Below are positions 17,531 through 27,237 of a DNA stretch of 64,000 bases, piece after piece (position 1 is the first letter of the stretch; each line of letters opens with the position of its first letter). The stretch is from Treponema sp. UBA1793 (lineage in GTDB: Bacteria; Spirochaetota; Spirochaetia; Treponematales; Treponemataceae), in the NCBI GenBank assembly GCA_002314445.1, contig DCFX01000022.1, positions 1,210-65,209 on the forward strand, written 5' to 3'. A program made the translations under genes and the position numbers. The notes beneath the pieces were generated by a model. The model saw nothing but the letters and a program-made list of their open reading frames with translations, was not told the DNA's origin and searched no databases.

Positions 17531-19366
17531 TCAGTTTTGTTTATCAGTGTTTTTCTGAGGACCATAGTAAAAGGTTACGGAAAGGTTCGTTATTTTTCTC
17601 CAGTCATCTCTGTTAATAATCACAGTTTTTATATCTGTTTTGCCGCCGTTAATGGTGCGCGCTGATGCAGGAATGCTGGTTACCCACTCGTTGTAAATAT
17701 TTACCCTCGTGCATTTTCCGTCATCGCTTGTCGTATAAGGCCTTCCTGTTAGTTTTATCGGTCTGCCGTTTATGGATATATCCTTTATATCAATGCACCA
17801 TCCTGGAAAAAGTTGTTCGCCGTTTGCAATTGCGAGCGCGCAGAATGATGTACTGTATGAATCACTTGTAAATGAAAGTGCCGCAGTGTAAGTTCCGCCT
17901 CCGGTAATTTCGACATCAGCTGGAGTAATATTTTTTGATTTTGAATCGGGATTGTATGCATCTCCGACACTGTATGTATTCGAATAATCGCCGCTGCTGT
18001 ACATAATCCATGCTACCGCTTTATCCGTTTTTCCTATAAACTGATTTCCACTGAATGACACCGGGGCTTTCCTGATCCGACCGGCGATATTTTCCTGAGC
18101 TTTAACAGTTAGCTCGTCCTGCGTGAGTTTTGATTCTTTTTCATAACTGCGGGATCTGAATAACTGTGCTATTTTTTTATCCCTCATGTTTCCCGATTTT
18201 CGGTCGAACCATGTGCTGCATTCCCAGAGCATCGGACAGTAGCCGTACATATCACAGTTGGAAAGAAAATTATCGAAGAAACCGGGAGAATCGGAATTAA
18301 CTTTATTATTTTTATCTATGGATGCCTGGTACTCACCGATGATGACACCATACCCCTGTCTTATGAAACTGTTCATTTTACCGAGTGCGTCATTCTGCTC
18401 TTTGCATTCCCGTACGGTACCCCAGTGTTCTGCTCCTGCACCGTCGCCACAGAATGCCCAGGGCGTGTAGTAGTGGACGGAAATAAGAAGCCGGTCTTTT
18501 ACCGTATCCTTCGGCATGATGAAGCGCGCATCGCATGTTTTGTCTATATCCGTGTTGTATCCCGGAATAAGCAGAAAGCGCTGTTCGTTATTTCCGCCTG
18601 TTCCCCGGACAGTGTTGACGAATGTCTGATTGATAAGATTTGCTGTTCCGTAACATTCGTCTTCTGTCAATGTGCCGCTGTCATAGCAGATATTTACGTC
18701 GTTGAGTCTGCTGCCTGTTTCTTCGTTGCCGCCCTCAAAAATAACATAGTCAGAATAGTTTTTGAAACGGACTGCAATTTGTGTCCACATATCGACATAC
18801 AGTTCCATTGCATCTTTTTTTGTCTGGGGATTTGCAGAACTGAACATGCCCCACCAGCCGCCGTCCCAATGGTCATTAAATACGACATAAAGGCCTGCGG
18901 CAAGCGCATAGTTGACGATTGTTTCAACGCGGTCAAGATACGCTTTATTTATGGTATAATCTCCCTTTTCATATGCCATGGCATTTGTCCATGCGACGGG
19001 AATACGGATTGAATTGAATCCGCTTTTTTTATAATCTTCCATTTGTGCTGCAGTAGTAACAGGCTGGCCCCAGAGTTGTTCATATCTGGAAGGAGATTCA
19101 GTTGTCCCCATATCAGCGGTACGGTATGCTTCCATCGTATTGCCGAGATTCACTCCGTTTCCCATTAATCGTGTAAGTTCAGTTGCCGTAAGTTCCGTAC
19201 GCATTTTCTGCGGCACAGTTACGGTCGTACTGCTTGTGTCGGGAACGGTAATGTGCTGTGACGGTTTGATATACCGTTCTTTTGCTGTTTCCGCATCTGC
19301 AAAAACGGTACCGGCCGTCATGAGAAACAGACAGCATGTTATACCGGTTTTTTGAATCAATTTCAT
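17531..19366 (-). CDS. Secreted GH5 endoglucanase/xyloglucanase-type enzyme with C-terminal beta domain
   Basis: The 611-residue protein carries a signal peptide (ITCCLFLMTAGTVFA). Residues 55-400 form a GH5 TIM barrel resembling subfamily 4: GNGVNLGNTMEAY, GFNSIRIPVAW, acid/base Glu in VIFEGGNEE, the HYYTPWAF motif, and the nucleophile Glu in VIIGEYQAS. The usual NEP is NEE here. Residues 430-610 form an Ala/Ser/Tyr-rich beta-sandwich probably binding glucan. It hydrolyses internal beta-1,4 bonds of cellulose, xyloglucan or mixed glucan; the exact substrate is not readable. The gene faces yesL and has GGAGG upstream, and an inverted repeat pair lies in its promoter region. Confidence 0.88.
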   Translation of the reverse strand: MKLIQKTGITCCLFLMTAGTVFADAETAKERYIKPSQHITVPDTSSTTVTVPQKMRTELTATELTRLMGNGVNLGNTMEAYRTADMGTTESPSRYEQLWGQPVTTAAQMEDYKKSGFNSIRIPVAWTNAMAYEKGDYTINKAYLDRVETIVNYALAAGLYVVFNDHWDGGWWGMFSSANPQTKKDAMELYVDMWTQIAVRFKNYSDYVIFEGGNEETGSRLNDVNICYDSGTLTEDECYGTANLINQTFVNTVRGTGGNNEQRFLLIPGYNTDIDKTCDARFIMPKDTVKDRLLISVHYYTPWAFCGDGAGAEHWGTVRECKEQNDALGKMNSFIRQGYGVIIGEYQASIDKNNKVNSDSPGFFDNFLSNCDMYGYCPMLWECSTWFDRKSGNMRDKKIAQLFRSRSYEKESKLTQDELTVKAQENIAGRIRKAPVSFSGNQFIGKTDKAVAWIMYSSGDYSNTYSVGDAYNPDSKSKNITPADVEITGGGTYTAALSFTSDSYSTSFCALAIANGEQLFPGWCIDIKDISINGRPIKLTGRPYTTSDDGKCTRVNIYNEWVTSIPASARTINGGKTDIKTVIINRDDWRKITNLSVTFYYGPQKNTDKQN

Positions 19367-19391
19367 ATTTCCTCCAAATCTAAATTCAAGA

Positions 19392-19461
19392 ATTTACAAT
19401 GATTATCTATTTCTCCTTTCGGGTTCGAAATTTGTTTTAGAAGGACAGCGGAATTGTAAAT
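19392..19461. repeat. Inverted pair of 9-mers in the GH5 promoter region
   Basis: ATTTACAAT (19392-19400) and its exact reverse complement ATTGTAAAT (19453-19461) flank the space between the GH5 gene and the AraC-type regulator gene. Their starts are 61 bp apart, close to six helical turns, which would suit a DNA-binding dimer. A regulatory role is inferred. Confidence 0.4.
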
Positions 19462-19499
19462 CATGCTTGTTGTTTTTCTTATTGATATTATTAACAAAA

Positions 19500-21071
19500 T
19501 TAGTTTACGGCTCCCTGCGGTATAAGCTCCGGCAGATTATCTGACGTTTCGCGACAGGTATGGTTTTCTCTGAACTGTTTCGGAGTGACTTTTACGTATT
19601 TACGGAATTTGAGATAAAAATAATCGGGATTTGTATAGCCGACTATATCTGAAATATTATAAATTTTAAGATTTGTTGAAGTAAGCATCCTTTTTGCAGC
19701 TTCTATTCTGGTCATGTCCATATACGTATTAAACGATATTCCTGTTATTTTTTTGAATTTTTTTCCAAGGTAGGCACTATTGCAGTTGAACATAGTACCA
19801 AGATCTTCAAGTTTCAGATCAGAACGATAATTATGCCGTATATACTGAATTATTTTGGCAATAGTTGCTTCTGATGAATTCTTATTAAATGAATCCGTTA
19901 AAGTGTCTATGAAGTTCCTGACTGCTTCAAGCACACCAGAAAGATACTGTTGTCCGTATATCGCGTTTACAAGATCCAATACCTGCGGCATGTTCAATTG
20001 TTTTTCCGGATATTTTTCATGTATATTATTATAGATTTCAATGACAAAGGCCATGAACATTTTTTTTACAGTCTGAGGAGCATATCTGCCGGTACGGAAT
20101 GTCTCTCTCTGTTGTGCTAAGAAACGCTCCTCACTGGTAATGTCGTATGTTTCTATAAAAGTAAGCAGTTCAGAAACATGCGGCAGCAGGGGATTAGGTT
20201 TTACAATTCCTGACTGTTCAGGAATCAAATCCTGTTCCTGCAAAAATAATGTGTTATCCGAGAAAAATAATATATCAAACAGTTTCCTTGCAGTTTGATA
20301 TGAACTTAGCGCTCCCTGAAGACCTTGTAAAGATGGACCCATAGATGCAACAGGTCCTCCTGCTTTTTTTCCGTATTTTTCGCAGAACCTGCCGATATAC
20401 CGGAGCACGGTATTTTCCGGAGTATTTTTTACTACAGCGGTGAGAAATGAATTCTGCCCGAAAAATGTAATGTCTGCAAACGGGAAAAAATCTGCAACAA
20501 CTTTCTGCAGCTGCGGCATCCTGTCTGAAAAACCACAGCAGACCGAAGAAAAAAGGATCAACTGATAGAGTGTGTCGTCATCAAATTGTTTTTTAAATAC
20601 AGGATCGATTACACCTGTTGAAAGCATTTTTTCAAACTCCTTCATATATTCTGCATCAAAGACCGGTGTGCATTCTGTTTTATTTTTTAATGAAAGCAAG
20701 CTGGCCAGTTCACGCAGTTTGTCTTCGAGCATATCCTCGTCTACAGGTTTCAGCAGATATCCCTGTGCTCCACAGTTTAATGCCTTTTGTGCGTATTCAA
20801 AATCCGAATATCCTGTAAGTATCAGGAACAAAGGTTTGTATGAGTCTGTATATGAGTTATGATATTTTTCCAGAATGTCAAGTCCCGACATTCCCGGCAT
20901 TGTAATGTCAAGCAGTACAAGATGCGGCTGACATTCTTTTATTTTTCTGAGTGCTGTTTCTCCACAGTCGGCTTCTCCGCAAATGGAAAATCCGTATTTT
21001 TCCCAGTCGATAAAATGGCATAATCCGTTTCTGATAATTTTTTCATCATCGACAATCAGAACTTTATACAT
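19500..21071 (-). CDS. YesN-type response regulator with AraC DNA-binding domain
   Basis: The 523-residue protein starts with a receiver domain: KVLIVDDEKIIRNGL with the acidic pocket, phospho-acceptor Asp in LVLLDITMPGMSG, and the Lys in GYLLKPVDED. A long middle region (about 130-410) of unknown fold follows, as usual in YesN. The C-terminal 100 residues are an AraC-type double helix-turn-helix (LEDLGTMFNCNSAYLGKKFK and then ISDIVGYTNPDYFYLKFRKY). It is the expected partner of the YesM kinase 7 kb away, and probably controls the importers and hydrolases of this region. Confidence 0.92.
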   Translation of the reverse strand: MYKVLIVDDEKIIRNGLCHFIDWEKYGFSICGEADCGETALRKIKECQPHLVLLDITMPGMSGLDILEKYHNSYTDSYKPLFLILTGYSDFEYAQKALNCGAQGYLLKPVDEDMLEDKLRELASLLSLKNKTECTPVFDAEYMKEFEKMLSTGVIDPVFKKQFDDDTLYQLILFSSVCCGFSDRMPQLQKVVADFFPFADITFFGQNSFLTAVVKNTPENTVLRYIGRFCEKYGKKAGGPVASMGPSLQGLQGALSSYQTARKLFDILFFSDNTLFLQEQDLIPEQSGIVKPNPLLPHVSELLTFIETYDITSEERFLAQQRETFRTGRYAPQTVKKMFMAFVIEIYNNIHEKYPEKQLNMPQVLDLVNAIYGQQYLSGVLEAVRNFIDTLTDSFNKNSSEATIAKIIQYIRHNYRSDLKLEDLGTMFNCNSAYLGKKFKKITGISFNTYMDMTRIEAAKRMLTSTNLKIYNISDIVGYTNPDYFYLKFRKYVKVTPKQFRENHTCRETSDNLPELIPQGAVN

Positions 21072-21482
21072 TACATTATTTCTCCTTAAATTATTTTATT
21101 ATGGTGACAGGTGGTAATCATAACGTCTTGATACATGTTTCTGCTCTATCCGAATGCACTACGCATATTGTTTTGCTAATAAAGATTGTATTTATGCCCG
21201 TTTAATTTAAGAATTACCGTATGAAATGATTTATCCGTAAACAGGGATTGTTAATGTAATGCGTTGTAAAGTTATATTTCCAAAGCTGATCATTATATTG
21301 TTATACGGTAATTTTACTGCTGTTGCGTCTGCATTGAATGTCGGAAGCAGATTATGCATATTGTATAATCCTCCTGCTGTTTTTTTTAATATTTTATCAG
21401 TTTGTATACAGAATGCTGCAGATACCTGACGCCACTCTGAAATTTCTATGGTCCAGGCTGTCTGCAGCATTTATTAATCAGC
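21072..21482. other. 411-bp intergenic region
   Basis: This holds the upstream region of the response-regulator gene and the 3' flank of the porin-like gene. A short open frame on the minus strand (21231-21470) lacks a ribosome-binding site and has no recognisable domain; it may be a decayed fragment. I see no RNA gene or clear terminator. Confidence 0.5.
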
Positions 21483-22688
21483 TCAGAATGTCACACGGGC
21501 TTCGAAGGGTACCGTCCATCCCCATGATGGTGATGAACCCTTTTTGTAGGTATTGAAACTTACACCGACATCCATGACGCAGCCGCCGAATTTCAAAAAT
21601 ACACCAGGGTACACATGTATGACAAATGTGTCGGCGAAGCTGTCTCCGTTTGCTTCTGTACCGAAGCAGGCAGGTGTGTAGTCTCCACCGTCATCATTTG
21701 AAAGGTCAAGGAATGGTGTGATTGCATCACTGACTGCATACTTTACACGCAGCTCATAAACTAAATAAGATGGATCGGCTTCTCCTGAATCCTGTTTACG
21801 ATAGGTAAAGGGAAGGCGGGCTTCAAACGTCACCGGTCCCTTTGCATACCGGAAATAGTTGTCGAATGTTGCACCTTCAAATCCGTAATACTCATTAAAC
21901 AGAATTCTGGGCTGCAGGAATCCGTACATGTTGTCGGTTTTTACATCGAAACCGGTTGTGAGCACTTTGTAATAATCAGCCCCTGTTGACATTGAATAAT
22001 TATCGGGTATTTCCGAACCGTCCGAACCCATATCACGCCAGCCGATACCTGCCGAAATTGTTTTGTTGATCTGATATTTTACAGTCGCACCCCAGTCTGT
22101 ATAGGTGAATTTACTTCCATCCTTCGTAAACAGCGCGTTTCCGAAGCCGCCGCCACAGCCGAGATCAATCGTCAGGGCCTGTATCGGATTGTACGTTAAG
22201 TTAACGCCGCCGCCTTCGACGCCGGTATAGTTGCTGTACCTCAGATACCAGCTTGAAGCACCGCTTGCACTTCCACCAAGTCCCGTTTTCCACCAGTGGA
22301 GCTGTTCAGTGTACAAGTATGAGCCGACGTTTCCGACTGCAACTTTTAATTGATTTACAGGTTTGAACCAGAGATACGCCCTCCGCGCATATACGGCATT
22401 GTCAAGAGAACTTGTGCTTCCGCTTGTATCCGTCAGATACGTTACGGTGCTTGCAAGATTAGTCCACAATTCAAAATGTGCTCCGTAGTTCCCTCCGTCT
22501 ATGTTAAAGACAAGCATATCAGCGTCTTTCTGTGTTTTGTTTGTCACCAGCGGACCGTTAATCGTCGAACCGTCTCCGCTGCCGCTGGCAAGCGTTCCAA
22601 GCATATTAACGCTGGCCGTAAAATCCACAGCAAATGCAACTCCTGCAGCTATAAGCACAACCATGCATACTGCAATTAATTTTTTCAT
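21483..22688 (-). CDS. Porin-like outer-membrane beta-barrel protein
   Basis: The 401-residue protein has a classic signal peptide (MKKLIAVCMVVLIAAGVAFA). The mature sequence is a run of alternating hydrophobic and polar strands with many Gly, Tyr and Trp, and it ends in the outer-membrane assembly signature RVTF. Treponemes have several such barrels that serve as porins. It has an AAAGGGGGA ribosome-binding site and stands alone on the minus strand, within the glycan-uptake region. A role in passage of oligosaccharides across the outer membrane is inferred from location only. No specific family member can be named. Confidence 0.75.
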   Translation of the reverse strand: MKKLIAVCMVVLIAAGVAFAVDFTASVNMLGTLASGSGDGSTINGPLVTNKTQKDADMLVFNIDGGNYGAHFELWTNLASTVTYLTDTSGSTSSLDNAVYARRAYLWFKPVNQLKVAVGNVGSYLYTEQLHWWKTGLGGSASGASSWYLRYSNYTGVEGGGVNLTYNPIQALTIDLGCGGGFGNALFTKDGSKFTYTDWGATVKYQINKTISAGIGWRDMGSDGSEIPDNYSMSTGADYYKVLTTGFDVKTDNMYGFLQPRILFNEYYGFEGATFDNYFRYAKGPVTFEARLPFTYRKQDSGEADPSYLVYELRVKYAVSDAITPFLDLSNDDGGDYTPACFGTEANGDSFADTFVIHVYPGVFLKFGGCVMDVGVSFNTYKKGSSPSWGWTVPFEARVTF

Positions 22689-23141
22689 TTTAACAAATCC
22701 CCCTTTGTTCTGGTACTTTATTCAGATAAATATTTCTGCCGGCAATAGAATCAGTGTATGACTATGCTTTAAAATTCATAAACCGTAATTTTTTATCTAA
22801 AAAACTATAAAAATTGCATCAGAATAAGGCGGCCGGAATATGTATTGCAATAAAGTATGCATCCGTGCAGAAAAATAAGAGATAATTATTTACATATAAT
22901 TGACACTTTTTAATTTAATATTCTGGATTGTCAAATTTCTGGATAGAAAAAGTACAATTTATATTGTTCTCAGCGTTTTGGTGCTCTGATATGCTGGAAA
23001 AGATAAAAAATAATGTGGAACTTTAATGACGTTTGGAATTGGTGTCATTTGACTTGTTTGATTGTACAGCCGGATGTATATGTAAGAGTTTCTGAATAAA
23101 AAATTGTCTCAGGATATAAAGTATATCAGGAGGTTTTATCC
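22689..23141. other. 453-bp divergent intergenic region
   Basis: An AT-rich region between the porin-like gene (minus) and the GH31 remnant (plus). It must hold the porin promoter; a TTGACA near 22900 has no good -10 partner. AGGAGG at about 23129 precedes the GTG of the GH31 remnant. No RNA gene, repeat array or terminator was recognised. Confidence 0.5.
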
Positions 23142-23930
23142 GTGAAATGTACGGAGGAATGCTGGACTATAGAGGATTGTTTCCCGTCCAGGTTTGCAGT
23201 TATGGAAAATATTAATAAAGTACGTCCTGTTCATTATTCAGCTGTTTACGGGTATGAAACATGTTTTTCTGCAAATAAGGAAAATATGCTGTGTAAAGAC
23301 GTTCAACCGAACAGGAAAGACAAACTTTCTCCAGGTGCCGGGGCGCATGTATGCGGGCAGAGAGAAAGTACTGACCCTTTTATAAAAGAGGGGCAGAATA
23401 CAGATATAAGGAATACTGACAGCGGTACTGTCTGCGGACAGGCATATAAGAATATATCCTCTTATTCGACAAAAGGAGGATACGGAATCTGTTTCGATGA
23501 TGCTGTGGCAGTATCATTTGAAGTGGCAAGGGGAAATGTATCCAGAGTGCAATGTAGTGTTCCTGATGAATCCCTGGAATACTATATTCTTTTCGGACCA
23601 ACGACGAAAAAAATTCTGGAGCGGTACACTGCGCTGATCGGGCGTCCTGCTTTACCTCCTAAAGGGACATTCGGACTGTGGCTGCCGGCTTCATTTCCTG
23701 TTTCACATGATGAATATACTGTCACTCAGTTCATTGACGGAATGTCTGAACGCTGCATACCGCTGTCGGTTTTCCATTTTGGCTATGTCAGGCAGAAGAA
23801 ATTTCTCCGGAACAATTATCCCAGTAGAGAGAAAGTATCTTCTGAAACTGCATATCCTTTCATGCATCTGCATGGAAAAAGGTATGTACTGTGTGTATGG
23901 AGTAATCCATACAGCGGGCGGTGTGCTTGA
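23142..23930 (+). pseudogene. Truncated GH31 alpha-xylosidase (YicI-type) remnant
   Basis: Residues 110-220 match the YicI-type alpha-xylosidase closely: GYGICFDD, VSFEVARGNVSRVQCSVP, LEYYILFGPTTKKILERY, IGRPALPPKGTFGLWLPASF, and FIDGMSERCIPLSVFHF. The normal continuation is scrambled after FHF, resumes briefly as RYVLCVWSNPY, and stops at residue 262. Full-length enzymes are near 770 residues, and the catalytic nucleophile and acid Asp regions are missing; the N-terminal beta domain is also shortened. A GTG start with AGGAGG remains. It would have released alpha-xylose from xyloglucan oligosaccharides; here it must be inactive. Confidence 0.85.
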
Positions 23931-24327
23931 ACAGTATACAAGATAAAATAAATTTCAGACAATGTCGTTCACCAGATAGAAATAGTACGCCTGTGCTGTT
24001 TTGAATTAATAAAATATACAGGCGCCTGTCATACCGCATAAAATATAACTCTCTTATATGAAAAGCAGCAGATTAATTTAATCAATCTTTCTGCCGGATA
24101 TTTTTATGTTTGTTTTACGTCTGTTTCTGAATTTATGAAATTAACCGGGGAGGGGATAGGAAAAAGACCTGATAGTATTATTTGAAAACTGACATAGAAT
24201 GATAAAATTGAAAACACTGTGCAATGATTTGAAAATAATAATTGTTATTTCATTTTTGTACAACTGCTTTATTTGACCGATTTGTCTCATATAAAATGCG
24301 GTTTATACAGAAACGTGAGGATGAAAA
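23931..24327. other. 397-bp intergenic region upstream of the DUF5696 operon
   Basis: No coding remnant of the GH31 C-terminal half was recognised, so the missing part appears deleted. The last 100 bp are AT-rich and should hold the promoter of the operon starting at 24328; TTGACC and TATAAA are present but spaced too closely to call a promoter. Confidence 0.5.
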
Positions 24328-27234
24328 ATGACAAAATCAATTAAAATCCTGCTGATATTTGCGGGAGCTGTTATTGCGTTTGTTCTGTTGAATAAACTTA
24401 TACCTGTAAAAAATTATCACGAAAAATATGCAGGTGTTGATCTTTCTCATGATGAAGGAAATAGTAAGCGGACAAATACATACCAGCAGTATCTGGCCTC
24501 TTGTGCCGGCAAACCGCTTCCCTCTGAAGATATAGCTGTACCTGTTACATTGTTTGCGGACGGGACGGATGCAGGTGTTACCGTTCTCGCTGAATACAAG
24601 GGGCGGAGCGCTGTCGTAATTCAGAACGATGGTTCTACTGTTTCATGGAATGTCGATGTGCCTGCGGAAGGCCTTTACAACATCGAAGTGGATTATATAG
24701 CAGTCCCGTCCCGGGGGGGGAACATGGAGCGTACAATTAAAATAAACGGTATGCTCCCGTTTGATGGTGCCGGTTCCCTTGCATTCAGCCGGCTTTGGGC
24801 TGATGGAAATAAAATTTCATATGATAATCAGGGAAATGCTATCCGTCCCGAACAGACTGAAGTCTTTGACTGGCAGGCTGAACTCTGCCGCAGCGACAAC
24901 GGATATGTAGTTGAACCGTACCGGTTTTATTTTGCGAAAGGCAGAAATACCATTTCTTTTACCGCTGATAATGAACCTATGGGAATAAGCGGGATAATTC
25001 TCAGGGCTGTGCACAATGCTGTTTCATATGAAGCCTATGCTGCTGCAGAACCCGGTGATACAGGAAAGTCCGGCGGTGTTTCAATAAAAGTACAGGGGGA
25101 AAGCGCCGCTGTCCGTTCAGATCCTTCATTATTTGCACGGTATGACCGTTCATCGCCTGTTACCGATCCGTACAGCATAACACATACCGTATTGAACTAC
25201 ATTGGCGGAGACACATGGAAAAAAAGCGGGCAGTGGATACAATGGAATCTCGAAATTCCGTCTGACGGATGGTACACAGTTTCCATAAAAGCACGGCAGA
25301 ATTACCAGCGCGGATACATATCATGCCGTACGGTATATATTGACGGACAGATTCCGTTCCGTGCACTGGAGTCTGTCAGCTTTCCCTACAGTACCGACTG
25401 GAATATGGTCACGCTTGCAGACGGGAAGGGCAGTCCGTACAAATTTTACCTGACGCAAGGCATGCATATGCTGAGGATGGAGGCAACCCTCGGTAATATG
25501 GGAAGTCTCATCAGCAGTCTTGAGGACAGCATTTACCGGTTGAATACTATATACCGTACAATTCTCGTTCTCACAGGTTCGCAGCCCGATATGGCACGTG
25601 ATTACAATATCGACCAGGTATATCCGCATGAGATGGAGGCAATGAAACTTGAAAGCGAACGTCTTTACCGCATGGTGGACGAGTACGTCGCGTACACAGG
25701 TCAGAAGTCCGACAAGATTGCTCCTGCCCAGACGCTTGCGATTCAGCTGGAAAAATTTTATGACCATCCGGATCAGATAACAAAAACTTTTACGACGTTT
25801 AAGGACAATATTACGTCGCTTGGGACTTCACTACTGAATCTGAGTGAGACGAAACTTGATATTGACTATATTCTCGTGAACAGCGCGGATGTGCCTGTGA
25901 AATTTCACAAAACAAATTTTGCACAGAAAATCCTGCATGAAACGAAATCATTCTTTGCATCATTCTTTATAGATTACAGTTCTCTTGGCAATGTTTACAG
26001 CAGACATGATAAGGATGTTGTTACGGTGTGGCTTGTAACCGGACGCGATCAGAATACCGTTCTCAAGAACATGGTCGATGAAATGTTTACTCCTCAGTCA
26101 GGGGTAAAAGTAAATGTACGGCTTGTCAATGCGAACGCAATTCTTCCTGCCGTTGTCGCAGGGAAGGGGCCTGATGTTATTCTTTCCGCCGGATCAAATA
26201 CTGCTGTTGATTATGCAATGAGAACCGCCGATGTTGACCTGTCGCAGTTTTCTGACTTCGACGAAACAATAAAGCAGTTCTATCCGAGCTCGTACGAATC
26301 GTTTAAATACAACGGCGGCGTATATGCACTTCCTGAAACAGAAACGTTTAATTTATTATTCTACCGGAAGGATATTCTCAGTCAGCTCGGTCTTTCGGTT
26401 CCTGATACATGGAATGATCTTATTGCAATGCTTCCGACACTTCAGGGTAATAATCTGTCCGTCGCCATCCCATATACAAGCATTCAGAATCCCAATCTGT
26501 CGTTTTTCTATTCATTAGTCTTTCAGAACGGCGGCAGAATCTATAATAACGCAGGAACAAAGACGTCGCTTGACAGTGAGCCGGGAATTTCTGCGTTCAA
26601 ACTGTACACAAATTTTTTTAATAATTACGGACTCCCCGCAGAATATGATTTTCTCAGCCGTTTTCGTTCCGGCGAAATGCCTGTCGGAATCGTAGATTAT
26701 ACAAATTACAACACTCTGACAGTTTCTGCTCCTGAAATAAAAGGCTTGTGGGATTTTGCACTTCTTCCGGGTACGCTGCGCACCGATGCATCCGGAAGAC
26801 AGTATATAGACCGCACAACGAATACAAGCGGCGTGTGCTGCATTATGATACGGCAGGAAAACGAGACAGTAAAACAGAATGCATGGAAGTTTATGAAATG
26901 GTGGGTATCAACTCCGACACAGCTCAGGTTCGGACGGGAAATGGAAGCTTTGCTCGGTTCGTCCGCAAGGTATGCGACTGCGAATATAAAGGCACTCAGA
27001 CAGCTTTCCTGGAGCTCAAAGCAGCTTGGGATTCTCCTTGCATCGCTTGATTCGTCAGAAGGCCTGCCTGAAGTGCCGGGCAGTTATTATACATCGCGCC
27101 ATGTAACGAATGCCGTGCGTAAAATGGTAAACGAGAAGGATGATCCGAGGGAAACTATGATTGATTATGCAAGAAAGATAAACGAGGAACTGACGAAAAA
27201 GCGTCAGGAATTCGATCTGCCGACAGAGGAATAA
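24328..27234 (+). CDS. Giant membrane-anchored ABC sugar-binding protein with carbohydrate-binding-like modules
   Basis: The 968-residue protein has an uncleaved-looking N-terminal TM (ILLIFAGAVIAFVLLNKL) and no lipobox. Two beta-sandwich modules resembling carbohydrate-binding domains follow (about 60-235, VSWNVDVPAEGLYNIEVDYI; about 250-385, IQWNLEIPSDGWYTVSIKA). A helical segment spans 390-520, then a solute-binding domain (about 570-930: VVAGKGPDVILSAG, YALPETETFNLLFYRKDIL and AWKFMKWWVS). Usual binding proteins are about 450 residues. It is the first gene of the six-gene block ending with DUF5696. A run of eight G lies at 24713-24720. The substrate is unknown, probably a large oligosaccharide. 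Confidence 0.85.
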   Translation: MTKSIKILLIFAGAVIAFVLLNKLIPVKNYHEKYAGVDLSHDEGNSKRTNTYQQYLASCAGKPLPSEDIAVPVTLFADGTDAGVTVLAEYKGRSAVVIQNDGSTVSWNVDVPAEGLYNIEVDYIAVPSRGGNMERTIKINGMLPFDGAGSLAFSRLWADGNKISYDNQGNAIRPEQTEVFDWQAELCRSDNGYVVEPYRFYFAKGRNTISFTADNEPMGISGIILRAVHNAVSYEAYAAAEPGDTGKSGGVSIKVQGESAAVRSDPSLFARYDRSSPVTDPYSITHTVLNYIGGDTWKKSGQWIQWNLEIPSDGWYTVSIKARQNYQRGYISCRTVYIDGQIPFRALESVSFPYSTDWNMVTLADGKGSPYKFYLTQGMHMLRMEATLGNMGSLISSLEDSIYRLNTIYRTILVLTGSQPDMARDYNIDQVYPHEMEAMKLESERLYRMVDEYVAYTGQKSDKIAPAQTLAIQLEKFYDHPDQITKTFTTFKDNITSLGTSLLNLSETKLDIDYILVNSADVPVKFHKTNFAQKILHETKSFFASFFIDYSSLGNVYSRHDKDVVTVWLVTGRDQNTVLKNMVDEMFTPQSGVKVNVRLVNANAILPAVVAGKGPDVILSAGSNTAVDYAMRTADVDLSQFSDFDETIKQFYPSSYESFKYNGGVYALPETETFNLLFYRKDILSQLGLSVPDTWNDLIAMLPTLQGNNLSVAIPYTSIQNPNLSFFYSLVFQNGGRIYNNAGTKTSLDSEPGISAFKLYTNFFNNYGLPAEYDFLSRFRSGEMPVGIVDYTNYNTLTVSAPEIKGLWDFALLPGTLRTDASGRQYIDRTTNTSGVCCIMIRQENETVKQNAWKFMKWWVSTPTQLRFGREMEALLGSSARYATANIKALRQLSWSSKQLGILLASLDSSEGLPEVPGSYYTSRHVTNAVRKMVNEKDDPRETMIDYARKINEELTKKRQEFDLPTEE

Positions 27235-27237
27235 AAA

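Noticed and set aside
21231..21470. 79-codon minus-strand frame
   Set aside because: No ribosome-binding site and no recognisable domain; it may be a decayed fragment but cannot be supported.
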